DNA of 64,000 nucleotides from Mesonia profundi (GTDB taxonomy: Bacteria; Bacteroidota; Bacteroidia; Flavobacteriales; Flavobacteriaceae): positions 1 to 64,000 of the forward strand of contig NZ_JAVHUL010000004.1 of NCBI RefSeq assembly GCF_031085155.1. The letters run 5' to 3'. Shown here in pieces: positions 46,713-56,206 of the stretch. The stretch's first letter is position 1; each line of letters opens with the position of its first letter. The notes under the pieces were generated by a model. That model was not told the DNA's origin, made no database searches, and worked only from the letters and a program-made list of their open reading frames with translations. The translations under genes were made by a program, and so were the position numbers.

Positions 46713-49700
46713 ATGAAAAAAATTACATTATTAATTTGTTTATTTCTTACTAGTTACTTGGGGTGGTCTCAGGTATATGTAGAAGAAGACTTTTCTGATG
46801 GGAGTTTACCATCTGGGTGGGTCAATAATGATATTGAAGGATCTGGGGATGTTTGGCAATTTGACAACCCAGCCGGAAGAACGATAGTTGCTCCAATGTC
46901 TGAACCTATAGCTATTTTAGATAGTGATAATTATGGTAGTGGAAATAATCAAAATGCAGCATTAGAAACCAATGTTTTTGATGCCTCGGCAGCGACCGCT
47001 GTTCAATTAAGCTTTGATCATTATTTTAAAGATGCAACCTTTACCAATGGAGAAGCTTTTGTAGAAGTTTATGATGGTACTTCTTGGGTGGAAGTTGCAA
47101 TGTATAATTCGGATACAAGTAATCCAGCTTCAGTAATTATTGACATCTCTAATGAGGTGGAAGGTATTACTAATGCACAAGTGCGTTTTAGATATGTAGG
47201 ATCTTTTGATTATTATTGGTTGGTCGATAATATTTATGTAGGTGCGCCACCTAGTTGTCCAAAACCAACCGATATTTTGGCAGATAATACAAACTCCGAT
47301 TCAGCAGATGTTTCTTGGACCGCTGGAAATGCAGAAACTGAATGGGAAGTTTTATATGGAGAAACTGGTTTTGATACTGCAACTGAAGGTACGAGTGTTA
47401 GTGTTACAGGAGGAACTGCAGCAACTACTTTAACTGGGTTGACTTCTGCAACACCATATGAGGTGTATGTAAAAGCAATATGTGCAGTGAATGATGAAAG
47501 TGATTATGCCGGACCTCTTAGTTTTACGAGCCTAGCAACACCACCAGCGAATGACGAATGTGATGATGCTATTTCTTTAACTGTGAATCAAGATTTAGAT
47601 TGTGCAGTAGTTACTTCTGGCACAACAGTATCTGCCACTGCTTCTTCACAAGAAGATGATGTTGTTGGAACTCCAGACAATGATGTTTGGTTTAGCTTTG
47701 AAGCAGAAGATACTCAACATAGAATTGAACTTTCTAATATAACTGCAGTTTTAGGAACCTCTCTAGATATGGCTATGGCTGTTTATGATGGAACAGCAGG
47801 TTGCGAAGCTTTAGTTTTAGTAGATGACTCAGATCCTAATTCTTTCAATGTTTCAGGATTAACTATAGGAAGTACATATTACTTACGTGTTTATGGTTGG
47901 GGATCAACAAATTCAGCACAAGCAACTTTTGATGTTTGCGTGGGAACATTACCACCTCCACCAGCCAATGACGCTTGTGAAGATGCTATTGAAATTGCAG
48001 CTTTTCCTTATACTAATTCACAAGATGCAAGTACAGCAACTAATAACGACGGTTTTATAGCTGTTACTGATTGTGGAAGTGCTAATGACGGCGTTTGGTA
48101 CACTATTGTTGGAGATGGAGGAGATATTACTGTACAAGTAACAGAAACCTCTTCTTGGGATTCAGAAATTGGAGTATTTACAGGAAGCTGTGGAAGCTTT
48201 ACGTGTGTAGATAATGTTGATACGACAAATGATGTTGAAGAATTGACATTTACCTCAGAAGCAGGAACTAACTATTATGTTAATATAGCAAATTGGAGCG
48301 GTTCTACAGATAATGCAGAAGGGGCTTTTGATTTATTAGTAACATCTACAGGCGGCGGTGGTTCTACGACAGAAGATTGTGGACAAGAGCAATTTAGTAA
48401 TGCTTTTGAAAATGGTTTATTTATGGAAGAAGGAGGGCAGTTGCTAGCTAACGATTTTATCGTTTCAGCAAACACCTTAAATTTTTCTGTAGATAATATT
48501 ACAGCAAATATACTTTCTCAAGGAGGAATAGACTCTATGGACATTATTTTTTATGAAGATAATGATGGAGTTCCAGGAACAGAGATTCAAACTTTTGAAG
48601 ATGTGGTTCCTACTTCTCAAGACATCATAGGAGATGCTTTTGGTTTTGATGCTCATGAAGTAGTATTAGACTTACCAACTCCAGTAGATTTTGCAGGAGA
48701 TGGCGTTAATGCCGTAACTTATTGGGTGCAACTTGTAGGCGTACCAACAACAGCAGGAACACAATTAGGTTGGGAGACTACTACTTTAAATCAAATAGGA
48801 AATCCTTATGTATTTGATAACGAAAATACAACGGAATGGACTGCTGGTGATGCAGACGGAGTCTTTAGTATCACAGGTCAATGTGAATATATTGAAGGAT
48901 GTTTACAACCAGAAGCTTTAACAGCATCTAACATCACTATAGACAGTGTAGATTTAATGTGGACAGAAGTAGGAGACGCTACAGAATGGACCATTGAATA
49001 TGGTGCTTCAGGATTCACTTTAGGTGATGGAACAGTAGAAGTTGATAGCGATGGAACGCCAGGAATCACCATTACTGGATTAGACAGTTTAACAGAATAT
49101 GACTTTTATGTAACTGCCAATTGTACAGGTGGAGATAGTAACCCTTTAGGTCCATTAACAGTAAGTACAGTAGATACCTATTGTCAGCCTATAATTGATT
49201 TTTCTGTAGAGCCAATCACCTTGGTTGAAATTGCAAACATTTCTAATGTAAGTGATGCAGCTGTAGATGGTAGTCCAGCAGTTGAAAACTTTACAGACCA
49301 AATTGTAGAAGTTGAGCAAAGCGACAGTTATGCTATTGCTTTAGAAGGTAATACTGGAGGAGGTTTTGATAATTTCTTTACGGTATTTGTAGATTGGAAC
49401 CAGAATGGTTTGCTAGATGACGCCTCTGAGGTGTATGAAATTGGTTCTATAACTGGTTCTACAGGAACTGACGGTCAGCAAGCGACGGGAACCATCGCAG
49501 TACCTGCAGATGCTATGATTGGTGAAACTAGAATGAGAGTTTATAAAAACTATAATTCTTCAGTAACAGATCCTTGCGCATCGAATAGTTATGGTCAAAT
49601 AGAAGACTACATGGTAAATGTATCTGAAGGAACAGTTAATCCTTGTGCAGCTCCATCAGATATTGTTGTAGATCCAATTACTGATGCTACGGCAGATGTA

Positions 49701-50174
49701 TCGTGGACAGAAAACGGTACTGCAGTAGAATGGGAGATTGAGTATGGTGAGCCAGGGTTCGCACCTGGAACAGGAACTGTCGTTCAAGATAATGATGGTA
49801 CTCTAGGGGAAACTTTAGAAAACCTATCACCAGAAACCACTTATGATGTTTATGTTCGTGCTATTTGTGCAGATGGAACTCAAAGTGATTGGACTGCTGT
49901 AGAGACATTTACTACAGATGAATTCTCTGTAAATAACTCTAATTTCCAAAACTTTAGTTATTATCCTAACCCTGTGAAAGCTAACTTAAGCTTAAAAGCA
50001 GGTTTAGAAATAGAGAAAGTATCTGTTTACAACTTACTAGGTCAAGAAGTTATTGTATTAAATCCTAATTCGCTTAACGCGAAAATAGATTTAAGTAGAT
50101 TACAAGCTGGACCCTATATGCTAAGAGTTAGCATTAATGGAGATATCAAGACGTTTAAAGTGATCAAGAACTAA
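46713..50174 (+). CDS. Large multidomain T9SS-secreted surface protein
   Basis: 1153 residues, acidic. Signal peptide to GWSQ, then a MAM/jelly-roll-like domain (about 20-175: FSDGSLPSGWVNND), FN3 (about 182-272), two related beta domains starting PPANDECDDAI (278) and PPANDACEDAI (415), an unassigned domain (about 550-725), FN3 (about 730-820), a GEVED domain (about 825-965: VFVDWNQNGLLDDASE, IEDYMVNV), FN3 (about 970-1065) and a T9SS type A sorting domain (about 1078-1153: YYPNPVKANLSL to FKVIKN). No catalytic domain is visible, so adhesion or binding is more likely. Secretion by T9SS is inferred from the C-terminus. Confidence 0.9.
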   Translation: MKKITLLICLFLTSYLGWSQVYVEEDFSDGSLPSGWVNNDIEGSGDVWQFDNPAGRTIVAPMSEPIAILDSDNYGSGNNQNAALETNVFDASAATAVQLSFDHYFKDATFTNGEAFVEVYDGTSWVEVAMYNSDTSNPASVIIDISNEVEGITNAQVRFRYVGSFDYYWLVDNIYVGAPPSCPKPTDILADNTNSDSADVSWTAGNAETEWEVLYGETGFDTATEGTSVSVTGGTAATTLTGLTSATPYEVYVKAICAVNDESDYAGPLSFTSLATPPANDECDDAISLTVNQDLDCAVVTSGTTVSATASSQEDDVVGTPDNDVWFSFEAEDTQHRIELSNITAVLGTSLDMAMAVYDGTAGCEALVLVDDSDPNSFNVSGLTIGSTYYLRVYGWGSTNSAQATFDVCVGTLPPPPANDACEDAIEIAAFPYTNSQDASTATNNDGFIAVTDCGSANDGVWYTIVGDGGDITVQVTETSSWDSEIGVFTGSCGSFTCVDNVDTTNDVEELTFTSEAGTNYYVNIANWSGSTDNAEGAFDLLVTSTGGGGSTTEDCGQEQFSNAFENGLFMEEGGQLLANDFIVSANTLNFSVDNITANILSQGGIDSMDIIFYEDNDGVPGTEIQTFEDVVPTSQDIIGDAFGFDAHEVVLDLPTPVDFAGDGVNAVTYWVQLVGVPTTAGTQLGWETTTLNQIGNPYVFDNENTTEWTAGDADGVFSITGQCEYIEGCLQPEALTASNITIDSVDLMWTEVGDATEWTIEYGASGFTLGDGTVEVDSDGTPGITITGLDSLTEYDFYVTANCTGGDSNPLGPLTVSTVDTYCQPIIDFSVEPITLVEIANISNVSDAAVDGSPAVENFTDQIVEVEQSDSYAIALEGNTGGGFDNFFTVFVDWNQNGLLDDASEVYEIGSITGSTGTDGQQATGTIAVPADAMIGETRMRVYKNYNSSVTDPCASNSYGQIEDYMVNVSEGTVNPCAAPSDIVVDPITDATADVSWTENGTAVEWEIEYGEPGFAPGTGTVVQDNDGTLGETLENLSPETTYDVYVRAICADGTQSDWTAVETFTTDEFSVNNSNFQNFSYYPNPVKANLSLKAGLEIEKVSVYNLLGQEVIVLNPNSLNAKIDLSRLQAGPYMLRVSINGDIKTFKVIKN

Positions 50175-50205
50175 ATTTAACGATCATTTAATTTAAAATT
50201 TGAAA

Positions 50206-50233
50206 ACCCAAAGCAGTTGCTTTGGGTTTTTTT
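50206..50233 (+). terminator. Terminator of the large T9SS protein gene
   Basis: Perfect stem AACCCAAAGCA / TGCTTTGGGTT with GT loop and T8 run. Confidence 0.85.
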
Positions 50234-50330
50234 TGGTTAAAATTGTTCCCTCTTGTTCCCTATTTATTTGTTTGTTAAAAAGTCCGTAGATAAGTTCTTT
50301 TGGAATTTTTTGTTTACGTATTTTAGCCAA

Positions 50331-51332
50331 ATGAATATCAAGTACTCATTTATTATCCCAGTCTATAACAGGCCCGATGAAGTGGAGGAATTACTGACCT
50401 CCTTTACGGCTTTTACTACTAAAATTCCTTTTGAAGTAGTTTTGGTAGAAGATGGGTCTACTATATCATCCAAAAGAATTGTAGATGAGTTTGCGAATAG
50501 ATTAAGCCTATCATATTTTGAAAAGGAAAATACGGGACCTGGAGATTCTAGAAATTATGGAATGAAAAGAGCAAAGGGGAACTTCTTTATCATTCTGGAT
50601 AGTGATGTTATTATGCCAGAAAATTATCTAGACGAAGTAGGAAATTATTTAAGTGAAAATAAAGTAGATTGCTTTGGAGGCCCAGATGCGGCACATCAAG
50701 TATTTTCTCCTATCCAAAAAGCCATTAATTTTGTGATGACTTCTTTTCTTACTACTGGAGGAATACGAGGTAAAAAGAATGCGGTAAAAGAATATGAACC
50801 TAGAAGTTTCAATATGGGGATTTCAAAGGAAGCCTTTTTAGCTACAAAAGGCTTTGGGAAAATTCATCCAGGAGAAGACCCAGATTTAGCCATTAGGATT
50901 AAAAATAAAGGATTTAAAACCGGCTTTATTGAGAAGGCTTTCGTGTACCATAAACGCAGAATTGATTGGAATAAGTTTTTTATTCAAGTCAATAAATTTG
51001 GAAAAGTAAGACCCATTTTAACCTCATGGCATCCAGAAACCTCGAGCATTGCGTTCTGGTTCCCGGCTTGTTTTATTCTTTCTTTTATTGCATCAATAGC
51101 TTTATTGCTTTTAAAATTTTATTTACCTTTTATTTTAGTACTTGGATATTTATGCTTAATTTTTCTTCTTTCAAGCCTAGAAAATAAAAGCATAAAAATT
51201 GGATTTTTATCTGTGATGGCACTTTTAGTACAGTTTTATGGTTACGGAGTTGGCTTTCTAAAGTCTACCTATTATATTAGGTTGCTCAAAAGAAAACCTA
51301 AAGAAGTTTTTCCTGAATTATTTTTCGAATAA
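50331..51332 (+). CDS. Family 2 glycosyltransferase
   Basis: 333 residues. GT-A fold with KYSFIIPVYNRPDE, VEDGST, FIILDSDVIMP (Asp-x-Asp), GGPDAAHQ and a Gly-Glu-Asp-Pro motif (HPGEDPD). Two hydrophobic helices close it (about 245-290), so it is membrane associated. The substrate is unknown but a cell-envelope polysaccharide is likely. A TTG 78 bases upstream was rejected: the family starts at MNIKYSFIIP and a near-consensus box TATTTTAG lies just before it. Overlaps the YbbR-like gene by 1 base. Confidence 0.9.
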   Translation: MNIKYSFIIPVYNRPDEVEELLTSFTAFTTKIPFEVVLVEDGSTISSKRIVDEFANRLSLSYFEKENTGPGDSRNYGMKRAKGNFFIILDSDVIMPENYLDEVGNYLSENKVDCFGGPDAAHQVFSPIQKAINFVMTSFLTTGGIRGKKNAVKEYEPRSFNMGISKEAFLATKGFGKIHPGEDPDLAIRIKNKGFKTGFIEKAFVYHKRRIDWNKFFIQVNKFGKVRPILTSWHPETSSIAFWFPACFILSFIASIALLLLKFYLPFILVLGYLCLIFLLSSLENKSIKIGFLSVMALLVQFYGYGVGFLKSTYYIRLLKRKPKEVFPELFFE

Positions 51333-52291
51333 TGTTAAAAGAGCAAATACAACGTTTAAATAGAACCACCTTTAAAAAAACCAATTTTAAGGCGTTCTTC
51401 TTTTTCTTCTTTTTCGCTTTAATGATTTGGTTATTAATTCAATTTTCTAAAACCTATACCAAGGAGATTTCGGTTCCTATACAGTTTATTGAAACTCCTA
51501 AAGACAAGATTGTTGAAAAAACTAAGTCTTCCATCCAACTGAGAGTAACAGAGAATGGTTTCGTGTTGGCTTGGCTTTCCTTAAGAAGTCCTAGCATTAC
51601 AAGTTCATTGGAGGAGCTTCCGGTTGGTGGGAATATTATAACCTATCATACCGACGATAAAGAAGCAGAAATTCTTTCTGAAATTCGGATAGATTATGAT
51701 AATGTTCATTTTATTACCAAAAAAATAAAGATTCCCTTTATTCAGAAGGAGACAAAAGTAGTGTCTGTAATTCCCGATATTGAAGTAAGTTATGCTCCGG
51801 GATACAACTCAGACGAGCAATTTGTAATTGAGCCGGATTCCATTGAAATTAGTGGATCAAAAAAAGTATTGGATTCGATTAAATCTATTTATACCCAAAA
51901 AGTGATACTTAAAAATATAAGCTCCAATACCAAAGGCATGGTGGGGATTGATACTACTCCATATCCCAAGGTAACTTATTATCAGCAGGAAGTAGAATAC
52001 CTTGTAAAGACTAAAAAATTTACGGAAGGCAGACTAAATATCCCTATAGAAATCTTGAATGCGCCTAAAGATGCTTCCGTAAGTATATTTCCTAAAGAAG
52101 TGATTGTAATTTATAGGGTTAGTCTTGATGGTTTTGAAATGATATCTAAAAATGAGTTTGTGGTAGTGTGTGATTTTTCAGATTTAAGTGAAAATCAAAA
52201 TTTTTTAATTCCGAAGATCAAGAAGAAACCTAGTAGCGTAAATGCTATACGATTAAATATTAATAAGGTTCAATTTGTTTTAAAGAAATGA
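51332..52291 (+). CDS. YbbR-like (CdaR-type) domain protein
   Basis: 319 residues: one N-terminal membrane helix (about 22-42, FFFFFFFALMIWLLIQF) followed by repeated YbbR-like beta modules. The segment FVIEPDSIEISGSKKVLDSI is diagnostic of YbbR repeats. In Firmicutes CdaR regulates the diadenylate cyclase CdaA, but no cyclase gene is in the window, so that link is not shown. Coupled to the glycosyltransferase before it and coaE after it. Confidence 0.83.
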   Translation: MLKEQIQRLNRTTFKKTNFKAFFFFFFFALMIWLLIQFSKTYTKEISVPIQFIETPKDKIVEKTKSSIQLRVTENGFVLAWLSLRSPSITSSLEELPVGGNIITYHTDDKEAEILSEIRIDYDNVHFITKKIKIPFIQKETKVVSVIPDIEVSYAPGYNSDEQFVIEPDSIEISGSKKVLDSIKSIYTQKVILKNISSNTKGMVGIDTTPYPKVTYYQQEVEYLVKTKKFTEGRLNIPIEILNAPKDASVSIFPKEVIVIYRVSLDGFEMISKNEFVVVCDFSDLSENQNFLIPKIKKKPSSVNAIRLNINKVQFVLKK

Positions 52292-52878
52292 TGATTATAG
52301 GAATCACAGGCGGAATAGGTAGTGGGAAAACAACTGTAGCAAACTTTTTTAAAGACTTAGGGATTCCTATTTATATTGCCGATGTAGAAGCAAAGCAACT
52401 CATGAATACTTCTCCACTAGTACGAGAAGAATTAACTGCTTTATTTGGTGAAGAAGCTTTCAAAAACAATGAATTAAACCGCAAGTGGATTGCTTCAAAA
52501 GTGTTTAATGATAAAGACTTACTTGAAAAATTAAATCAGATTGTTCATCCGCAGGTAGAAAAACATTTTAAAACCTGGACAAATCATCAAGAGGCTCCTT
52601 ACATTATTTATGAAGCGGCCATTCTTTTTGAAAACAATGCTCAAGATAAATGTGACTACACCATTTTGGTTACAGCTCCCAAAAATATAAAGCTAAAAAG
52701 ACTTCAGAAAAGAGACGATAGCAGCCTGCAAGAGATTGAAGATAGAATGGACAAGCAGTGGAAAGATTCTAGAAAAATAGAACTCGCTGACTTCGTAATT
52801 ACGAACATAGATTTAGCAGATACCAAAGCTCAAGTTTACCAACTTCACAACAAGCTCTTAAGCCTTGTTAAAGCTTAG
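52288..52878 (+). CDS. coaE: Dephospho-CoA kinase
   Basis: Last step of coenzyme A synthesis. 196 residues; P-loop GGIGSGKT (8-15), IYIADVEAKQLM with the substrate Asp, and HPQVEKHF and IYEAAILFEN. Starts ATGA-overlapping the YbbR-like gene; the second Met three bases later is an equally good start. coaBC lies 9 kb away on the same strand. Confidence 0.95.
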   Translation: MMIIGITGGIGSGKTTVANFFKDLGIPIYIADVEAKQLMNTSPLVREELTALFGEEAFKNNELNRKWIASKVFNDKDLLEKLNQIVHPQVEKHFKTWTNHQEAPYIIYEAAILFENNAQDKCDYTILVTAPKNIKLKRLQKRDDSSLQEIEDRMDKQWKDSRKIELADFVITNIDLADTKAQVYQLHNKLLSLVKA

Positions 52879-52932
52879 AAAATGATATGTTAACTTTTGG
52901 TTAAACCAGTTTATCTCTAAATGTTAAAATCT

Positions 52933-52940
52933 TACTTTTG
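52933..52940 (+). promoter_or_regulatory. -7 promoter box of the two-component pair
   Basis: TACTTTTG, exact consensus, ending 5 bases before the histidine kinase ATG. Transcription would start at or next to the start codon, implying a leaderless mRNA. Confidence 0.5.
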
Positions 52941-52945
52941 AAGAC

Positions 52946-54508
52946 ATGAAAAAGAAAGTATTCTTATTTCTTGTTCTTTTAATGAGTTTATCATTGATAG
53001 GGATCATATTTGTGCAAGGCTACTGGATTAAGAATACGGTAGAAACAAATGAGGAACAATTCTCATTCAATGCTAAGCAAATTCTTATTAATGTAGTAAG
53101 CGAGATAGAGAGCCAAGAAGTTGACAAGTATTATATTCAATATGCCATTTTAGCTGATTCTAGCAAGCCTACTAGCGCAAGACTAAGTGAGCTTTTTCAG
53201 ATAAAACAAGACCAGTTAACCAACGAGACTTTCTTTTACACCAATAGTGTATTACAAGAAGATTATAAATTATCCTCTTCTTTTTTAAGTGAAGAAAAAG
53301 ATAGTATAGATTTTAAAAAGTTAGTCAATCGTAAGGTAACGAGAATTGTTAGAAATGATGATATTGATGGTACCAATCAACTTTCGGCACAAGAGAAATT
53401 TGAAAGAATTTCTAGATTAGAAGATAATGAAAAGTTCCTTTTATTGGATGCAATAAAAGAAAAAGCAGCAGAACTTCCTATATATAAGAGGGTAGATACC
53501 ACTTTAATTAGGCATCTGGTGAAAGCTGAAATGAAAACAAGAGATATAGATTCTAAATTTGAAATAGGAATCTTTAGTGACGCATTGGCCACAAAAATTA
53601 AGTCGGAAGGCTTCGTACTTAATTCTCCAGCAACTTATGGGATTCCAATCTTCAAATCAGATAACACCAACTATAAGCTGTTCATTAATTTTACTGAAAA
53701 AAAGAAAGAGGTGTTTTCTTCCATCGCTTTTATGGCGATTTTGAGCATTGTTTTTACACTTATCATCATCATCGCATATTTTAGTGCTTTATCACAATTA
53801 ATAAAGCAGCGGCAAATTTCTCAAATTAAAACAGATTTTATCAATAATATGACGCACGAATTTAAAACGCCTATTGCCACTATTAACTTGGCTTTAGATT
53901 CGGTGAAGAATCCAAAAATTTCTTCAGATCCAGAAAAGATGCAGCGTTATATGCGCATGATACGGGAAGAAAATAAGAGAATGCATGCCCAAGTAGAAAA
54001 TGTGCTTCGCATTTCAAAATTAGAAAAGAACGAGCTTAACATAAAGAAAGAACGTTTAAAGCTGCATGAGCTTATAGAAGATGCAGTAACACATATTGAG
54101 TTGATTGTAGATGATAGAGAAGGTTATGTGAAAACTCATTTTGGAGCGTTAAAATCCTCTATTTTGGCGAATGAAACTCATTTTACCAATGTGATTGTAA
54201 ACATATTGGATAATGCAGTAAAATATACAGAAGGAAATCCAAAAATAGATATCTATACAGAGAATGTCAAAAATTTTGTCATTCTAAAGATTAGAGATCA
54301 AGGAAAAGGAATGAGTAAAATCGTTCAGAAAAAAGTGTTTGAAAAGTTTTTTAGAGAACATACAGGAGACGTTCACGACGTTAAAGGTCACGGTTTAGGT
54401 TTAGCCTATGTAAAACAAATTGTTACTGACCATCACGGAGAAGTTAGCCTTCTTAGTGAAAAAGGAAAAGGAAGTACATTCATAATTAAATTACCATTAA
54501 TATCATAA
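52946..54508 (+). CDS. Two-component sensor histidine kinase (RprX-like)
   Basis: 520 residues. Helix 1 (about 5-25) and helix 2 (about 257-280) enclose a periplasmic sensor domain of 230 residues with no family I recognise. A HisKA domain with phospho-His304 (MTHEFKTPIA) and an HATPase with NILDNAVKYTE, DQGKGMSK and HGLGLAYV follow. The order kinase then OmpR regulator and similarity resemble RprX of Bacteroides. The signal is unknown. Regulator is 4 bases downstream. Confidence 0.92.
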   Translation: MKKKVFLFLVLLMSLSLIGIIFVQGYWIKNTVETNEEQFSFNAKQILINVVSEIESQEVDKYYIQYAILADSSKPTSARLSELFQIKQDQLTNETFFYTNSVLQEDYKLSSSFLSEEKDSIDFKKLVNRKVTRIVRNDDIDGTNQLSAQEKFERISRLEDNEKFLLLDAIKEKAAELPIYKRVDTTLIRHLVKAEMKTRDIDSKFEIGIFSDALATKIKSEGFVLNSPATYGIPIFKSDNTNYKLFINFTEKKKEVFSSIAFMAILSIVFTLIIIIAYFSALSQLIKQRQISQIKTDFINNMTHEFKTPIATINLALDSVKNPKISSDPEKMQRYMRMIREENKRMHAQVENVLRISKLEKNELNIKKERLKLHELIEDAVTHIELIVDDREGYVKTHFGALKSSILANETHFTNVIVNILDNAVKYTEGNPKIDIYTENVKNFVILKIRDQGKGMSKIVQKKVFEKFFREHTGDVHDVKGHGLGLAYVKQIVTDHHGEVSLLSEKGKGSTFIIKLPLIS

Positions 54509-54512
54509 AAAT

Positions 54513-55235
54513 ATGGAAACTGAAAGCAAGAAGATTTTATTAGTAGAAGACGATCCAAATTTCGGAATCGTTCTTAAAGATTATTTAGCTATGAACGACT
54601 ATGAAGTGGTGCATGCTAAAAACGGAATGGAAGGTTTTGAAAAGTTCAAAAAAGACGATTTCGATCTTTGTATTCTAGATGTAATGATGCCTTATAAAGA
54701 CGGATTTACCTTAGCTAAAGAAATTAGAGAGAAAAACGAAGAAGTGCCTATTATTTTCTTAACCGCTAAGGCGATGAAAGAAGATGTGTTAAAAGGATAT
54801 AAAGTAGGAGCAGACGACTACTTAAACAAGCCTTTTGATAGTGAAGTACTTCTTATGAAGATAAAAGCTATTATGCAGCGAAAAGCTACAGATAGCATTG
54901 CAGATAGTAAGCAATTTGAATTCCAAATAGGAGGTTTCTTCCTGAATTCTAAATTGAGATTCTTAACCTTTAATGAAGAAGAACCATCTAAACTATCTCC
55001 TAAAGAAAATGAGCTGTTAAGATTATTGGCCTTGCATGAGAATGATTTAATGCCAAGAGAATTAGCGCTAACCAAAATATGGAGAGATGATAACTACTTC
55101 ACCTCTAGAAGTATGGACGTTTATATTGCAAAATTACGTAAATACTTGAAAAAGGATGAAAATGTAGAGATCTTAAATATTCACGGGGAAGGATTTAGAC
55201 TTGTGATCAGAAATAAAGAAGAGGAAAGTAAATAA
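54513..55235 (+). CDS. OmpR-family response regulator (RprY-like)
   Basis: 240 residues. Receiver domain with phospho-acceptor Asp56 (CILDVMMP), Thr84 and Lys106 (LNKPF), then a winged-helix DNA-binding domain (about 140-235: SPKENELLRLLALHEND, RSMDVYIAKLRKYL). Paired with the sensor kinase. RprY in Bacteroides binds envelope and oxidative stress promoters, but target genes here are unknown. A 20-bp hairpin follows. Confidence 0.94.
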   Translation: METESKKILLVEDDPNFGIVLKDYLAMNDYEVVHAKNGMEGFEKFKKDDFDLCILDVMMPYKDGFTLAKEIREKNEEVPIIFLTAKAMKEDVLKGYKVGADDYLNKPFDSEVLLMKIKAIMQRKATDSIADSKQFEFQIGGFFLNSKLRFLTFNEEEPSKLSPKENELLRLLALHENDLMPRELALTKIWRDDNYFTSRSMDVYIAKLRKYLKKDENVEILNIHGEGFRLVIRNKEEESK

Positions 55236-55266
55236 TTTTTTAGAAAAAAATTAGCTTTTCAGTTTC

Positions 55267-55310
55267 AAAGGTTGACTAATAAAAACTTGTGTTTTTATTA
55301 GTCAACCTTT
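55267..55310. terminator. 20-bp perfect hairpin overlapping the end of miaA
   Basis: AAAGGTTGACTAATAAAAAC / GTTTTTATTAGTCAACCTTT with TTGT loop. The stop codon and last codons of miaA fall in the right arm. It can stop the regulator transcript and, on the opposite strand, the miaA transcript. Confidence 0.7.
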
Positions 55311-56206
55311 TGCGTTATAAAGTCTGCTATTTCTTGTGGTGCTGCATCATAGGGAAACCAAAACGTATGCTCGTCCCGTCTAAACCAGGTGAGTTGTCTT
55401 TTGGCAAATCTACGCGTATTTTTCTTGATTTCGCTGAGGGCAAATTCTAAGCTCCAAGTGCCATCAAAATACTGGAACAATTCTTTGTAGCCTACCGTAT
55501 TTAACGCATTTAATTCTCTTAACGGATATAATTCTTTGGCCTCTTCAAGAAGTCCGTTTTCTAGCATAAAATCCACTCTTTTCTCTATACGCTCATAAAT
55601 TAATGGGCGGGGTGCTTCTAAACCAATCTTAATGGAGTTAAAATTTCTTTCTTTAGCAGAATGATTTAAAAAGCTAGAGTAGGGTTTCCCTGTTCCTAAA
55701 CAAATTTCTAAAGCCCTAATGACTCTCTGCGGATTAGAGAGTGCTACTTTCTTATAATGATCTGGATCTAGTTCTTTTAGCTGAAGCTGAAGAGATGCTA
55801 GTCCGTGTTCTTGTACTTGTACATTTAATTTTTCCCGAATGGAAGCTTCTACTTTAGGAAAATGATCTAATCCTTTGTTCACAGCATCCACATATAATCC
55901 ACTTCCTCCAACTAAGAATAGAATTTTATGTTTTTCAAAAAGTTCATCGAGCTTTTTGAAAGCATCTTTTTCAAAATCCCCCACCGAATACTGCTCTGAA
56001 ACAGAAACATGCTGTATAAAATGATGTGGCGCAGCTGCTAATTCTTCTGGAGTAGGGACAGCGGTTCCTATGCACATTTCTTTATAAAACTGACGAGAAT
56101 CTGCCGAGAGTATTTCAGAAGAAAAATGCTGTGCTAAAGCAATGCTTTTAGAGGTTTTACCAATTGCCGTAGGACCTACAATATTAATGAGGTAAGGTTT
56201 ACTCAT
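55298..56206 (-). CDS. miaA: tRNA dimethylallyltransferase
   Basis: Adds a dimethylallyl group to A37 of tRNAs that read U-starting codons. 302 residues: P-loop GPTAIGKT (11-18), DSRQFYKEMCIGTAVP, FLVGGSGLYVDAV, and the tRNA-binding QLTWFRRD near the C-terminus. It begins inside the 3' end of the channel gene (8-base overlap), so both are in one transcript. The last codons form part of the hairpin. Confidence 0.95.
   Translation of the reverse strand: MSKPYLINIVGPTAIGKTSKSIALAQHFSSEILSADSRQFYKEMCIGTAVPTPEELAAAPHHFIQHVSVSEQYSVGDFEKDAFKKLDELFEKHKILFLVGGSGLYVDAVNKGLDHFPKVEASIREKLNVQVQEHGLASLQLQLKELDPDHYKKVALSNPQRVIRALEICLGTGKPYSSFLNHSAKERNFNSIKIGLEAPRPLIYERIEKRVDFMLENGLLEEAKELYPLRELNALNTVGYKELFQYFDGTWSLEFALSEIKKNTRRFAKRQLTWFRRDEHTFWFPYDAAPQEIADFITQKVD

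Noticed and set aside
50253-50330. TTG start 78 bases before the glycosyltransferase
   Set aside because: The family N-terminus begins at the later ATG and the added residues match nothing.
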